From assembly GCA_964483375.1 (NCBI GenBank), contig CAZABJ010000016.1, positions 1-45,298 of the forward strand: a stretch of 45,298 nucleotides of DNA. The letters are read 5' to 3'. A model generated the notes under the pieces. It was not told where the DNA came from. It was given only the letters and a program-made list of their open reading frames with translations, and did no database searches. This DNA is from JAUIEH01 sp964483375. GTDB taxonomy: Bacteria > Pseudomonadota > Alphaproteobacteria > Caulobacterales > Maricaulaceae. The position numbers and the translations under genes were made by a program. This document shows positions 32,630 to 40,802 of this stretch, one piece after another. How positions within the stretch are numbered: position 1 is the stretch's first letter; each line of letters opens with the position of its first letter.

Positions 32630-34180
32630 TCAGCCGCCGTCCGTCCACTCCACCCGATACAAGTCAAAGCGCCGGTCGCGCAGATTCAGCACCGTGCCTT
32701 GCGCGCGCGCCCATGCGATATCGGACAGGCTCACATCCGCGATCGCCACCGTCTCCACATTTTCCGACGCCTCCGCCGCCACGCCGTCGCGGGCGAAAGG
32801 GAAATCGCACGGCGTCAGGATGCAAGACTGGGCGTATTGAATGTCCATGTTCTCGACGTTCGGCAGGTTGCCGCAATTGCCTGAGAGCACGACGTAGCAC
32901 TGGTTCTCCACCGCGCGGGCTTGGCTGCAATAGCGCACGCGCAGATAGCCCTGACGGGTGTCGGTGCAGAAGGGCACGAACAAGATGCGCGCGCCCTCGT
33001 CGACCAGTCGTCTGGCGAGTTCGGGGAATTCGGAATCGTAGCAAACTAAGACGCCGATTGGGCCGCAATCGGTGGGAATGGCGCGCACTTCGTCGCCGCC
33101 TTTTATGTTCCACCAGTAGCGCTCGTTCGGCGTGGGATGGATTTTTTCCTGCGCGTGAACCGAACCATCCCGCAAAAAGACGTAGGCGACGTTGCGAACT
33201 TCCCCCGCCTCGGTATGCGTCGGATGGGACCCGCCGATGATGTTGATGTTGTAGCCCAGTGCGAGCTGGCTCATCCGCTCGGTGAATTGCGGGGTGTAGC
33301 GGGTGAGCGTCTCAAGCGCTTCGGCGGGGGTGAGCTTGCGCTTTTCGAACGCGAGGAGCTGGAGCGTGAAAAGCTCCGGAAACACGACGAAATCGGCCTT
33401 GTAGTCGGTCACGACGTCGACGAAATACTCGATGTTCGACATGAAAGCGTCGAAGCTTTCGACGTGGCGTTGTTGAAACTGCACGGTCGCGACGCGCACC
33501 GATTCAGGATCATGGCGACTGACCGGTTGTTTCACCAGGCTCGGGTCGACGTAAGGATTGCGCCAGACCATATGCGCGGCGTTGCCCAAAGAGTCCTTAT
33601 CTGACGGCAGATACCCCTTGAGGACCCCAATCGGCTCAAAGCCGTTGCGCGTCTGAAAGCCGATGATCGGGTCGCGGAATTCCTTGGCGAGCACGCCTTC
33701 CAAATAGGCCTCCGGCGTGCCCACTTGCTTGATCCGCCGCTTCAGCCCCGGCATCCGGCCGCCAAAGGCGATGCCCTTCAGCTCCCAGTCCTCGCAGAGC
33801 CTTTTCCGGGCATCATATAGGCGCTGGCCGATGCGGAGATTGCGCCGCTCCGGGTCGACGCTGACTTCCATGCCGTACAGCCAATCGCCGTTGGGGTCAT
33901 GGCGCGCGGCGTAGCCCCCGCCGGTGATGGTCTCGTAGTTGTGCGGGCCGAGCGCGGTCTTCTCATCGATAATGAACGAGGCGGCGTAGCCCACGACGTC
34001 GCCTTCATATTCTGCGACGAACTGACCGGCAGGGAAGGTCGTGCAGTGCGCCTGCACCATGCCGGGCGTATAGGGCGGAATGTCGGGATAGACTCGCTTC
34101 ACGAGCTCCACGACGGCGGGGACATCGCGGATTTCGGCTTGGCGGACAATGAGCTTTACGGGGGAGCGAACGCTGGTCAT
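32630..34180 (-). CDS. GNAT acetyltransferase-carbon-nitrogen hydrolase fusion
   Basis: 516-aa two-domain protein. Residues 1 to about 210 form a GNAT-like fold (VRQAEIRDVPAVVELVKRVYP, YGMEVSVDPERRNLRIGQRLYDARKRL with the acetyl-CoA loop). Residues from about 225 to the end form a nitrilase/amidase domain with its triad: Glu in VFPELF, Lys in AQEKIHPTPNE and Cys in VLVCYDSEFPE. Such fusions are a known family whose substrates are mostly unassigned; the acetyltransferase and hydrolase may act on the same amide or amine. It is divergent from the EF-G-like gene. Confidence 0.87.
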   Translation of the reverse strand: MTSVRSPVKLIVRQAEIRDVPAVVELVKRVYPDIPPYTPGMVQAHCTTFPAGQFVAEYEGDVVGYAASFIIDEKTALGPHNYETITGGGYAARHDPNGDWLYGMEVSVDPERRNLRIGQRLYDARKRLCEDWELKGIAFGGRMPGLKRRIKQVGTPEAYLEGVLAKEFRDPIIGFQTRNGFEPIGVLKGYLPSDKDSLGNAAHMVWRNPYVDPSLVKQPVSRHDPESVRVATVQFQQRHVESFDAFMSNIEYFVDVVTDYKADFVVFPELFTLQLLAFEKRKLTPAEALETLTRYTPQFTERMSQLALGYNINIIGGSHPTHTEAGEVRNVAYVFLRDGSVHAQEKIHPTPNERYWWNIKGGDEVRAIPTDCGPIGVLVCYDSEFPELARRLVDEGARILFVPFCTDTRQGYLRVRYCSQARAVENQCYVVLSGNCGNLPNVENMDIQYAQSCILTPCDFPFARDGVAAEASENVETVAIADVSLSDIAWARAQGTVLNLRDRRFDLYRVEWTDGG

Positions 34181-34357
34181 GCGCGCGGTTTAGCAGCTGC
34201 GCGCCAGTCGCGCACGCGTCATCGCGCCCCTTGCTGCTGCACCGCACACTGAGCGACGCTTGTCCTCGCCCGGGCCGCAGGGACGGCCCGAGGGACCCGT
34301 GCGAAGCCCGCCGGTCCGGCCCGCGGCCCTCCGCCCCATGTCGTGGAGGAGATGACA

Positions 34358-36412
34358 ATGAAACAAGGACAAAGAGCGACCGCGCGAGCGGTCGCCCTCG
34401 CGGGACCTTACGGCTCAGGCAAAACGACGCTTTTGGACGCGTTGCTCCACGCCGCGGGCGCGCGCGATCGCCTGCCGCCGGCAGGCTCCAATGACCGTAC
34501 CGGCGATGCGGGACCTGAGGCGCGCGCGCGCGGGCTATCCACCGACATGACCATCGCGGGCTTTGACTATTTGGGCGACCGCTACTGGGCGCTCGATTTG
34601 CCCGGCTCTCCGGAATTCAGCGGCGACGCTCTTTCCGCGCTCGACACTGCGGACGTCGCCGTGGTCGTGGTCGAGCCGGACCCGGACAAAGCGCTCGCCG
34701 TGCAACCCTGGCTGATCGACCTGGCCGCCCGCGGCGTGCCGCACATGATCTTCGTCAACAAGATTGAAACCTCCGCCGCGAGGGTGCGTGAGATCTTCGA
34801 CGCGCTGGCCGAGGTCAGCCCGCGCCCCTTGGTGATGCGGCAGATCCCAATTCGCGCGGGGGAGACGGTCACCGGTTACATCGATCTCGCGCTTGAGCGG
34901 GCTTACGTGTATCGCGAGGGAGAAGACTCCAAAGAGGTGGCCATACCCTCCGCGCTCGCCGACCAAGAGGCCGACGCGCGCTTTGAGATGCTCGAACGCT
35001 TGGCGGATTTCGACGACGCCTTGATGGAGCTGCTGCTCGAAGACCAAGCGCCTGGCCGAGACGTGGTCTGCGCAGATCTCGCCCGCGAGCTGCAAGAAGG
35101 GCTTATCACCCCGGTGTTTTTGGGCTCGGCCGCCGCCGGCGGCGGGGTCGGTCGACTGCTCAAAGCGCTGCGCCATGAAACCCCTGACATCACGGCGGCC
35201 GCCGAACGCGCTCTGGGCGGGGATACGCTGCAGGAGGCGACCGCGGCGCTCAAGGTGGTGAAGACCGTCCATGCCGGCCAAGCGGGAAAGATCTCATACG
35301 CCCGCGTGCTTGCCGGCGAGGTCGCCGACGGCGCGGCGTTCGCGCGCGCCAATGGCGAGACCGCTCGCTGCGGGGGCTTGTTCGCGCCCCACGGTGCGGA
35401 CATGACGAAGCAGGCCGCGGCAGGCTTGGGCGACATGGTCGCCATGGCGCGTTTGGGCGACACTGCGACAGGCGAAATCCTGGCGGTCGGCGGGCCAGGG
35501 GCGGAGCCGCCGTGCGGGATCGCCGCGCCTGCGCCGGTGATGCGTCGCGCGGTTTCGGCGGGAGAGAAGAAGGACGAAGTCAAACTGACCGCGTCGTTGG
35601 CGAAACTGGTTGAGGAGGACCCTTGCCTCAGCGCCGGGCCGGATGCGGAGACGGGCGAGCTGCGTCTTGCTGGAGCGGGCGAGGTGCATCTGGCCGTTGC
35701 TCTTGAGAAACTCAAGCGCAAATTCGGCGTCGCCGCGGTCGCCCGGGAAGCCGCGACGCCCTATCGCGAGACCATTCGAAAGGGCGCCACGGAGCGCGGA
35801 CGGCACAAAAAGCAGTCCGGCGGCCACGGCCAATTCGGCGACGTTGTTCTGGAAGTCGCGCCTCTTCCGCGGGGAGAGGGTTTTGACTTTGACATCCGGA
35901 TCTCCGGCGGCGTCGTGCCGCGGCAATATTTCAGCGCCGTGGAGCACGGCGTCAGGGACGCCATGGCGCGCGGCCCCCTGGGCTTTCCCGTGGCGGACGT
36001 GGCGGTGACATTGGTGGACGGCTCCCACCACGCCGTCGACAGCTCGGAAATCGCGTTCAGAACCGCAGGCCGCATCGGCATGACGGCGGCGTTGGAGCAA
36101 TGTGCGCCGGTGTTGTTAGAGCCGATCCTCAAGGTCACCGCGTTCGCGCCCAGCGAAGCCATGTCGCGGGTGACCTCGATCCTTACGGCTCGCCGCGGGC
36201 AAATCTTAGGCTTCGACGCGCGTGAGGGTTGGTCCGGTTGGGATCGCATCGAGGCTTATCTCCCGCAGGCTGAGGCGGGCGACCTCATCATCGAATTGCG
36301 ATCTGCGACGCAAGGGTTGGCGAGTTTTGAGGCGGTCCACGATCACGCCGCTGAGCTGACAGGCCGCTTGGCCGACGCCGTGGTCGAGGCGCGCGCGCAA
36401 ACCGTCGGTTGA
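34358..36412 (+). CDS. Elongation factor G-like GTPase (paralogue)
   Basis: 684-aa EF-G paralogue. The ATG at 34358 sits after GGAGGAGA, better spaced than the upstream GTG and ATG. G1 is GPYGSGKTT (16-24), domain IV has KQSGGHGQFGDV, and domain V ends the protein, so the five-domain layout is kept. Two GTPase motifs deviate: G3 reads DLPGS (D80-S84) where EF-G has DTPGH, so the catalytic His is Ser, and G4 reads NKIE (134-137) instead of NKxD. This matches EF-G-like subfamilies with a presumed altered GTPase step. It is not the housekeeping fusA, which would sit with rpsL/rpsG/tuf. Its role in translation is uncertain. Confidence 0.85.
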   Translation: MKQGQRATARAVALAGPYGSGKTTLLDALLHAAGARDRLPPAGSNDRTGDAGPEARARGLSTDMTIAGFDYLGDRYWALDLPGSPEFSGDALSALDTADVAVVVVEPDPDKALAVQPWLIDLAARGVPHMIFVNKIETSAARVREIFDALAEVSPRPLVMRQIPIRAGETVTGYIDLALERAYVYREGEDSKEVAIPSALADQEADARFEMLERLADFDDALMELLLEDQAPGRDVVCADLARELQEGLITPVFLGSAAAGGGVGRLLKALRHETPDITAAAERALGGDTLQEATAALKVVKTVHAGQAGKISYARVLAGEVADGAAFARANGETARCGGLFAPHGADMTKQAAAGLGDMVAMARLGDTATGEILAVGGPGAEPPCGIAAPAPVMRRAVSAGEKKDEVKLTASLAKLVEEDPCLSAGPDAETGELRLAGAGEVHLAVALEKLKRKFGVAAVAREAATPYRETIRKGATERGRHKKQSGGHGQFGDVVLEVAPLPRGEGFDFDIRISGGVVPRQYFSAVEHGVRDAMARGPLGFPVADVAVTLVDGSHHAVDSSEIAFRTAGRIGMTAALEQCAPVLLEPILKVTAFAPSEAMSRVTSILTARRGQILGFDAREGWSGWDRIEAYLPQAEAGDLIIELRSATQGLASFEAVHDHAAELTGRLADAVVEARAQTVG

Positions 36413-36479
36413 ACCACGCCTTGGTCCCGGGTCCGATAGAGGCTCGCCAAGGCCGAGGCCGATCTTGCATTCGACGTCT

Positions 36480-36517
36480 CCGCACCCAGGTTTAGAATAA
36501 TTCTAATCTGGGTGCGG
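36480..36517. promoter_or_regulatory. Irr-box (ICE) within a 38-bp palindrome before dps
   Basis: TTTAGAATAATTCTAAT (36491-36507) matches the Irr/ICE consensus TTTAGAA-N3-TTCTAAA at all but the last position. It is framed by CCGCACCCAG (36480-36489) and CTGGGTGCGG (36508-36517), so the whole segment is a near-perfect palindrome that could also fold as RNA. It ends 27 bases before the dps ATG. Irr is the alphaproteobacterial haem-sensing iron regulator; iron-dependent control of dps is inferred. Confidence 0.65.
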
Positions 36518-36544
36518 TCGCGCGCCGACGCAGGAGGTCGAAGG

Positions 36545-37009
36545 ATGGACATCAATATCGGGATTGAGGCTCAGGACCGGGAAAAGATCGCCGGCGGGTT
36601 GGCGCATGTGCTGGCTGACACATACGTGCTCTACCTCAAGACCCATGGCTATCACTGGAACGTCACGGGGCCGATGTTCAACACCCTGCACGTGATGTTC
36701 GAACAGCAATATCGCGAACTCTGGACGGCTACGGACGAAATCGCCGAGCGCATCCGCGCCTTGGGCGTTTATGCGCCCGGCGCAGGGTCGGCGTTTCAGA
36801 CCCTCTCTTCGATTGAAGAAGCCGTCGGGGTTCCTGCGGCCTCGGACATGATTGCGGATCTCGCTCGCGGCCATGAGCGCCTGGCCAAGACGGCCCGCGA
36901 GGCATTCCCCGCCGCCGAAGCGGCGAACGATCAACCCACCATGGACTTGCTCACCCAACGCATGAACGCCGCAGAAAAAACCGCTTGGATGCTACGCAGC
37001 CAGCTTTGA
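36545..37009 (+). CDS. dps: Dps ferritin-like DNA-protection protein
   Basis: 154-aa miniferritin that stores iron by oxidising it with H2O2 and protects DNA. The start at 36545 follows AGGAGG; the longer frame runs into the operator. The ferroxidase site at the dimer interface is seen as HWNVTGPMFNTLHVMFEQQYRELWTATDEIAERIR (His, then the His/Asp/Glu set). A short N-terminal tail lacks the Lys-rich DNA-binding stretch of E. coli Dps. An Irr-type box upstream and a bidirectional terminator downstream bound it as a single-gene unit. Confidence 0.92.
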   Translation: MDINIGIEAQDREKIAGGLAHVLADTYVLYLKTHGYHWNVTGPMFNTLHVMFEQQYRELWTATDEIAERIRALGVYAPGAGSAFQTLSSIEEAVGVPAASDMIADLARGHERLAKTAREAFPAAEAANDQPTMDLLTQRMNAAEKTAWMLRSQL

Positions 37010-37016
37010 CTGGGGC

Positions 37017-37052
37017 AAAAAAAGCCCGGCCCTACGGGGAGGGCCGGGCGTT
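37017..37052. terminator. Bidirectional terminator after dps
   Basis: A perfect 10-bp stem GCCCGGCCCT/AGGGCCGGGC (37024-37033 with 37040-37049) is flanked by seven A on the left and GTTT on the right. On the minus strand it ends in seven U and would stop the LysR transcript, which comes from the other side; on the plus strand it follows the dps stop by 14 bases. Confidence 0.85.
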
Positions 37053-37310
37053 TGAAGTGTTGCATACGTCTGGGGAGGAGACGTGATGCCTCTGGAACCG
37101 AGAAAAGGGGTTCAACCGGTTCGAGGCGGACTTTAAGCCTCTGTTAATAACTGCGCCATGTGCCTATCCGCAGGATAGCTTTGCGCAAATGAGGGCAGTG
37201 GGCGGTGATCCAGTCGAAATTCTGGCAAAAAGCGACGAGATTGTGTCGGTTCGCGGCTGTTGGGGGGCGATTATGTACCTAACGAGCGATGTATGTGCGC
37301 AGAGCCGCGT

Positions 37311-38198
37311 TCAGCGTTCAAAGCGCCGCGCTTCTGCAGCCAGGAAGTCCCGAAACGCCTCAATGCGGCGGGAGGCGCGCAGCTCCTCGGGATAGACGAA
37401 ATACACCTCGAAGCATGGCCCGTGATGCTCAGGCAGCACCGGGGCCAACCTGTCTGAGCCCCGGGCGAGGTATTCCGGCAGGCCCCCAATGCCGAGCCCC
37501 GCCTCCACCGCCGCTTTCACGCCGTGGATGGTGTTGACGGTCAAGGCCGCCCGCCTTGGTCGCTCCGGGCAGCCCAAATCGCGGGCCCAGTCCACGCCCT
37601 TCATCGGCCCGCTGTCACCCGCGCCATAGAGGATGAGCGGATGGTCATCCAGGTCCGCCGGGGTGCGCGGGGCTTTGCGGCGCGCCAGATAGTCCGGCGA
37701 GGCGTAGAGGCTCTGCGGCACCTTCATCAGACGTTTTTGCACCAAATCCGCTCGGGTGGGCCGGCGAAGCTGGATGGCCGCCTCCACATCATAGGAGGAC
37801 AGATCCGGCTCATGGTCATCGAGCACCAAATGCAGCGCGATGTCCGGATAAGCCTCACGGAAGGGGCGCAGGCGCGGCGCCAGCCATGTGGTCCCCAGCG
37901 CGATCGGCGCGGTGACGCGCAAGTCTCCTGACGGCTTGTCGCGCGCGTCCCGCAGCGTCGCCTCCGCCAGGGTGACGCGCGCGGCGATATCCTGCGTGGT
38001 CTGGAGCAATATCCGACCGGGCTCGGTCGGCGCCAATCCGCGCGGGTGACGGTGAAACAGCGTAACCCCGAGTTGCTCTTCGAGCGCTGCGATCTGCCGA
38101 GACACGGCGGATTGGGACAACCCTAGCTGTTCGGCCGCCCCCGTTAAGGAGCCGGCTTCCGCGGCGGCGTGAAACGTCTTCAGTTTGTCCCAGTCCAT
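37311..38198 (-). CDS. LysR-family transcriptional regulator
   Basis: 295-aa LTTR. The winged helix-turn-helix is at residues 1-60 (MDWDKLKTFHAAAEAGSLTGAAEQLGLSQSAVSRQIAALEEQLG), followed by the effector-binding domain (LRVTAPIALGTTWLAPRLRPFREAYPDI... AVEAGLGIGGLPEYLA). Length is typical. It lies 132 bp after the aldo/keto reductase on the same strand, so reductase and regulator may share a transcript or be functionally linked. The 260 bp between its stop and the dps terminator hold no convincing gene; only a 16-codon frame with a strong ribosome-like site is there. Confidence 0.9.
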   Translation of the reverse strand: MDWDKLKTFHAAAEAGSLTGAAEQLGLSQSAVSRQIAALEEQLGVTLFHRHPRGLAPTEPGRILLQTTQDIAARVTLAEATLRDARDKPSGDLRVTAPIALGTTWLAPRLRPFREAYPDIALHLVLDDHEPDLSSYDVEAAIQLRRPTRADLVQKRLMKVPQSLYASPDYLARRKAPRTPADLDDHPLILYGAGDSGPMKGVDWARDLGCPERPRRAALTVNTIHGVKAAVEAGLGIGGLPEYLARGSDRLAPVLPEHHGPCFEVYFVYPEELRASRRIEAFRDFLAAEARRFER

Positions 38199-38330
38199 AA
38201 ACCCCAGACGACGCTCGCAAACTCAGCCGGGCCTGTCGGCGGCCTTTGAACTCGACGCGGACAATGGCCGAATTCATTGGCGGGTCAACAGGCCCGGCGG
38301 CGTGACGCTGCCGCCTGTGGCGCCGCAACA

Positions 38331-39314
38331 TCAGGCGTTAGTGCTCGCCATCATCGTCTCAGGATAGCGAAGGCCCTGAACTCTGTCCGCCAAGCTGTCG
38401 AGGCGGTCTTTTTCGTCTCCGCTGAGGGAGACGTCCGCCGCGGCCAAATTGCTCTCAAGGTTGGAGACTTTTGTCGTGCCCGGGATGCACAGCACGTGCT
38501 CCCCGCGGCCGAGCACCCAAGACAATGCGATCTGAGCAGGGTGGACATCTTTGTTCGCAGCCACCGCTTTGACTTCTTCGACCAGCGCCAAATTCGCCTC
38601 GAACGCTTCGCCTTGAAAGCGCGGGTTCATGGTGCGCCAATCGGTTTCGGACAGCGATTCAGCGGTGAACTTGCCTGCGAGCATGCCGCGTCCCAGCGGC
38701 GAGTAGGCCACCAGGCTGACGTTCAGGGCCTTGAGCTCAGGAATGAGCGCGGTTTCGATATCACGGCTGAACAGGGAGTATTCGGACTGAACCGCTGCGA
38801 TGGGATGCACGGCGGCGGCGCGCTTCAACGTGTCGCCGGAGGCTTCCGACAGACCCAAATGCCGGACTTTCCCTTCCTTCACCAATTTCGCCATCGCGCC
38901 GACGGTGTCTTCGATGGGCGTATTGGGATCCACTCTGTGGAGATAGTAGAGGTCGATGACGTCCGTGTTCAGGCGCTTGAGCGACCCTTCGATGGCGCGG
39001 CGGCAATTGGCTTCCGAGCCGTCGATGCCGGTGGGCATGCCGGTTTCTGGGTCGCGCAGCGGGCCGAATTTCGTCGCCAGCACGACCTGGTCGCGTTTGC
39101 CGGCGAGGGCTTGGGCGAGCAGCTCCTCATTTTTGCCCATGCCGTACATTTCCGCGGTGTCGAGGTGGTTCACGCCGCGATCAAGGGCGGCGTGGATAAG
39201 CTTGACCCCGTCCGCCACGGTGACGGGCGGATCGTAGAACTCTGACAAACCCATACAGCCCAGACCGACAGCATTGACGGTGAGGCCCGTGGCGCCGAGG
39301 GGACGAGTGATCAT
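38331..39314 (-). CDS. Aldo/keto reductase
   Basis: 327-aa NADPH-dependent oxidoreductase of the YajO/AKR type. The start at 39314 (MITRPLGATGLTVNAVGLGCMGLS) has AGGA upstream; the longer frame to 39365 crosses the operator and is rejected. The tetrad is visible: Asp and Tyr in HLDTAEMYG, Lys in LATKFG, His in YLHRVDP. The TIM-barrel ends in the NADP-binding VLGRGEHVLCIPGTTKVSNLESNL. The substrate is unknown. LysR and a TetR-like operator nearby suggest inducible expression. Confidence 0.9.
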   Translation of the reverse strand: MITRPLGATGLTVNAVGLGCMGLSEFYDPPVTVADGVKLIHAALDRGVNHLDTAEMYGMGKNEELLAQALAGKRDQVVLATKFGPLRDPETGMPTGIDGSEANCRRAIEGSLKRLNTDVIDLYYLHRVDPNTPIEDTVGAMAKLVKEGKVRHLGLSEASGDTLKRAAAVHPIAAVQSEYSLFSRDIETALIPELKALNVSLVAYSPLGRGMLAGKFTAESLSETDWRTMNPRFQGEAFEANLALVEEVKAVAANKDVHPAQIALSWVLGRGEHVLCIPGTTKVSNLESNLAAADVSLSGDEKDRLDSLADRVQGLRYPETMMASTNA

Positions 39315-39350
39315 GGCGCGATCCTTTAATGACGTGGGGGACGCCAGCAG

Positions 39351-39371
39351 TATGTGAGCGCTCACTCACAT
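39351..39371. promoter_or_regulatory. TetR-type operator-like palindrome
   Basis: GTGAGCGCTCAC (39354-39365) is a perfect 12-bp palindrome. Read on the minus strand, the site TGAGTGAGC-GCTCACATA differs from a perfect 18-bp TGAGTGAGCGCTCACTCA by two bases. It lies about 40 bp before the aldo/keto reductase start. Such sites are typical of TetR-family repressors, none of which is encoded nearby. Confidence 0.5.
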
Positions 39372-39484
39372 CGTCAAGATGCGCCGAGAAGCGCGCTGCG
39401 TGAGCGGGTTCGCGGTTGGCTTTCGGCGGTGGCGGTCATCCGAGAACGCTTGACAGCTTTTGGTGATGTTCGTAGCGCGACCCT

Positions 39485-40258
39485 ATGCGGAAGGGTGATG
39501 GAAGCGCTGGCGATGCGGACTATGGCGCCATCGGCGCTAGCTATGCCCGTTTCCGACAGGCGGATCCTCGCATCGCCGCTGTCATCCACGCAGCCTTCGG
39601 AGGCGCTCGCCGCATAATCAATGTTGGCGCCGGCACGGGATCCTACGAGCCGACGGATCGCGACGTAACGGCGGTGGAGCCATCCGCTACGATGCGCGCG
39701 CAACGCCCGCCGCATCTCACCGAAGCAATCGACGCGACGGCGGAAAACCTTCCCTTCCCGGCTAAGGCATTCGACGCCGCCTTAGCGATTGTCACTATCC
39801 ATCAATGGGCCGACCTGTCGCGCGGCCTGTCAGAGCTAAAGCGAGTTACGCGCGGACCAATCATCTTGCTGGTGGCCGATCCTGATCGACTGCGTGACTT
39901 CTGGCTCAACGACTATGCGCCGGAGGTGCTGGTCCACGAATCGCGCAGGTTTCCTCCAATCGCCAAAGTCAGCGCCTTATTGGGAGGCGATGTCCGTGTG
40001 AAGTCGGCGCCCATCCCACTGGACTGTAAGGACGGATTCAACGAGGCGTATTACGGCCGTCCTGAGATACTAGTCGATCCGGAAGCGCGTCTTGCGTGTT
40101 CGTCTTGGAGTTTTGTGGCGCCCCAGATTGTTGGGCGATTTGAACGCGCACTACGTGAGGATTTAGAGAATGGCGGCTGGGATCGCCGATGGGCTCACCT
40201 GCGCGCACAGGAAAGCTATGACGGTTCGCTCAGATTGGTCGTTGGCGACAACGCCTAG
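39485..40258 (+). CDS. Class I SAM-dependent methyltransferase
   Basis: 257-aa methyltransferase with motif I INVGAGTGSYEP near residue 45, an acidic segment VTAVEPSATM, and AENLPFPAKAFDAALAIVTIHQWADLSRGLSELKRV, which is the Methyltransf_11-type layout. The substrate is not inferable. Third-position GC seems lower than in the neighbouring genes, and the flanking 0.5 kb is AT-richer, so horizontal acquisition is possible. Start choice is uncertain; no strong Shine-Dalgarno is visible before 39485. Confidence 0.75.
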   Translation: MRKGDGSAGDADYGAIGASYARFRQADPRIAAVIHAAFGGARRIINVGAGTGSYEPTDRDVTAVEPSATMRAQRPPHLTEAIDATAENLPFPAKAFDAALAIVTIHQWADLSRGLSELKRVTRGPIILLVADPDRLRDFWLNDYAPEVLVHESRRFPPIAKVSALLGGDVRVKSAPIPLDCKDGFNEAYYGRPEILVDPEARLACSSWSFVAPQIVGRFERALREDLENGGWDRRWAHLRAQESYDGSLRLVVGDNA

Positions 40259-40802
40259 CCCGACCCGACGAATGGCGAGAACGGACCAATCGCCCCTTCC
40301 GTCGCGAAGAAGACAACGCAACCCAGCGTGGGCCCAGTAGGACTGTGCAGTTCTGACAGATGAGACCGCGTTCTCTGTTACGGCTCGTCGGCGTCTCAAT
40401 TCGCGCTCAGCGCAGGCGCTTCCGTTCAACTGGTCATTGACGAGCCTTGGCCGCACAACGCTTTAACTTAAAGCAACTTCGCGACGCGTTCTCCGAGTTT
40501 TTGATGGTTCGCCGCTATTACCCCTTTGACTGACGCCATACCGCAACATGGGCCAGTTAAACGAGGGCGACCCAACGCATTGCCCAATCAGGCATTGCAG
40601 TCAGTCGCAGGCAAAAGCGTTCGACGCAACCGGGTACACGATCGATAAGGATGGGGCGCGCCGATTAATTTCGGAGTTGGCGCAGCGGCTGCTGGGGGGC
40701 GTCGAAACCGCAAAAGGCGGAGCGGCCGCAAACGCCCACAACCGACCGCCTCTTTTCCCCGAAGGCCAGCCCTGGGCGTCGTCCGCGGCGTCCCAGGCGG
40801 CG
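40259..40802. other. 544-bp non-coding, less GC-rich stretch
   Basis: No gene I can support. A 93-codon frame (40548-40829) overlaps the permease gene stop and has composition unlike protein, so I left it out. CCTGGG/CCCAGG arms at about 40770-40798 could end the permease transcript, but they lack a T-run. Possible remnants of an insertion are conceivable but I recognise none. Confidence 0.4.

Noticed and set aside
38290..38330. Terminator between aldo/keto reductase and LysR genes
   Set aside because: A GGCGGC/GCCGCC hairpin exists but has no T-run in the direction of transcription.
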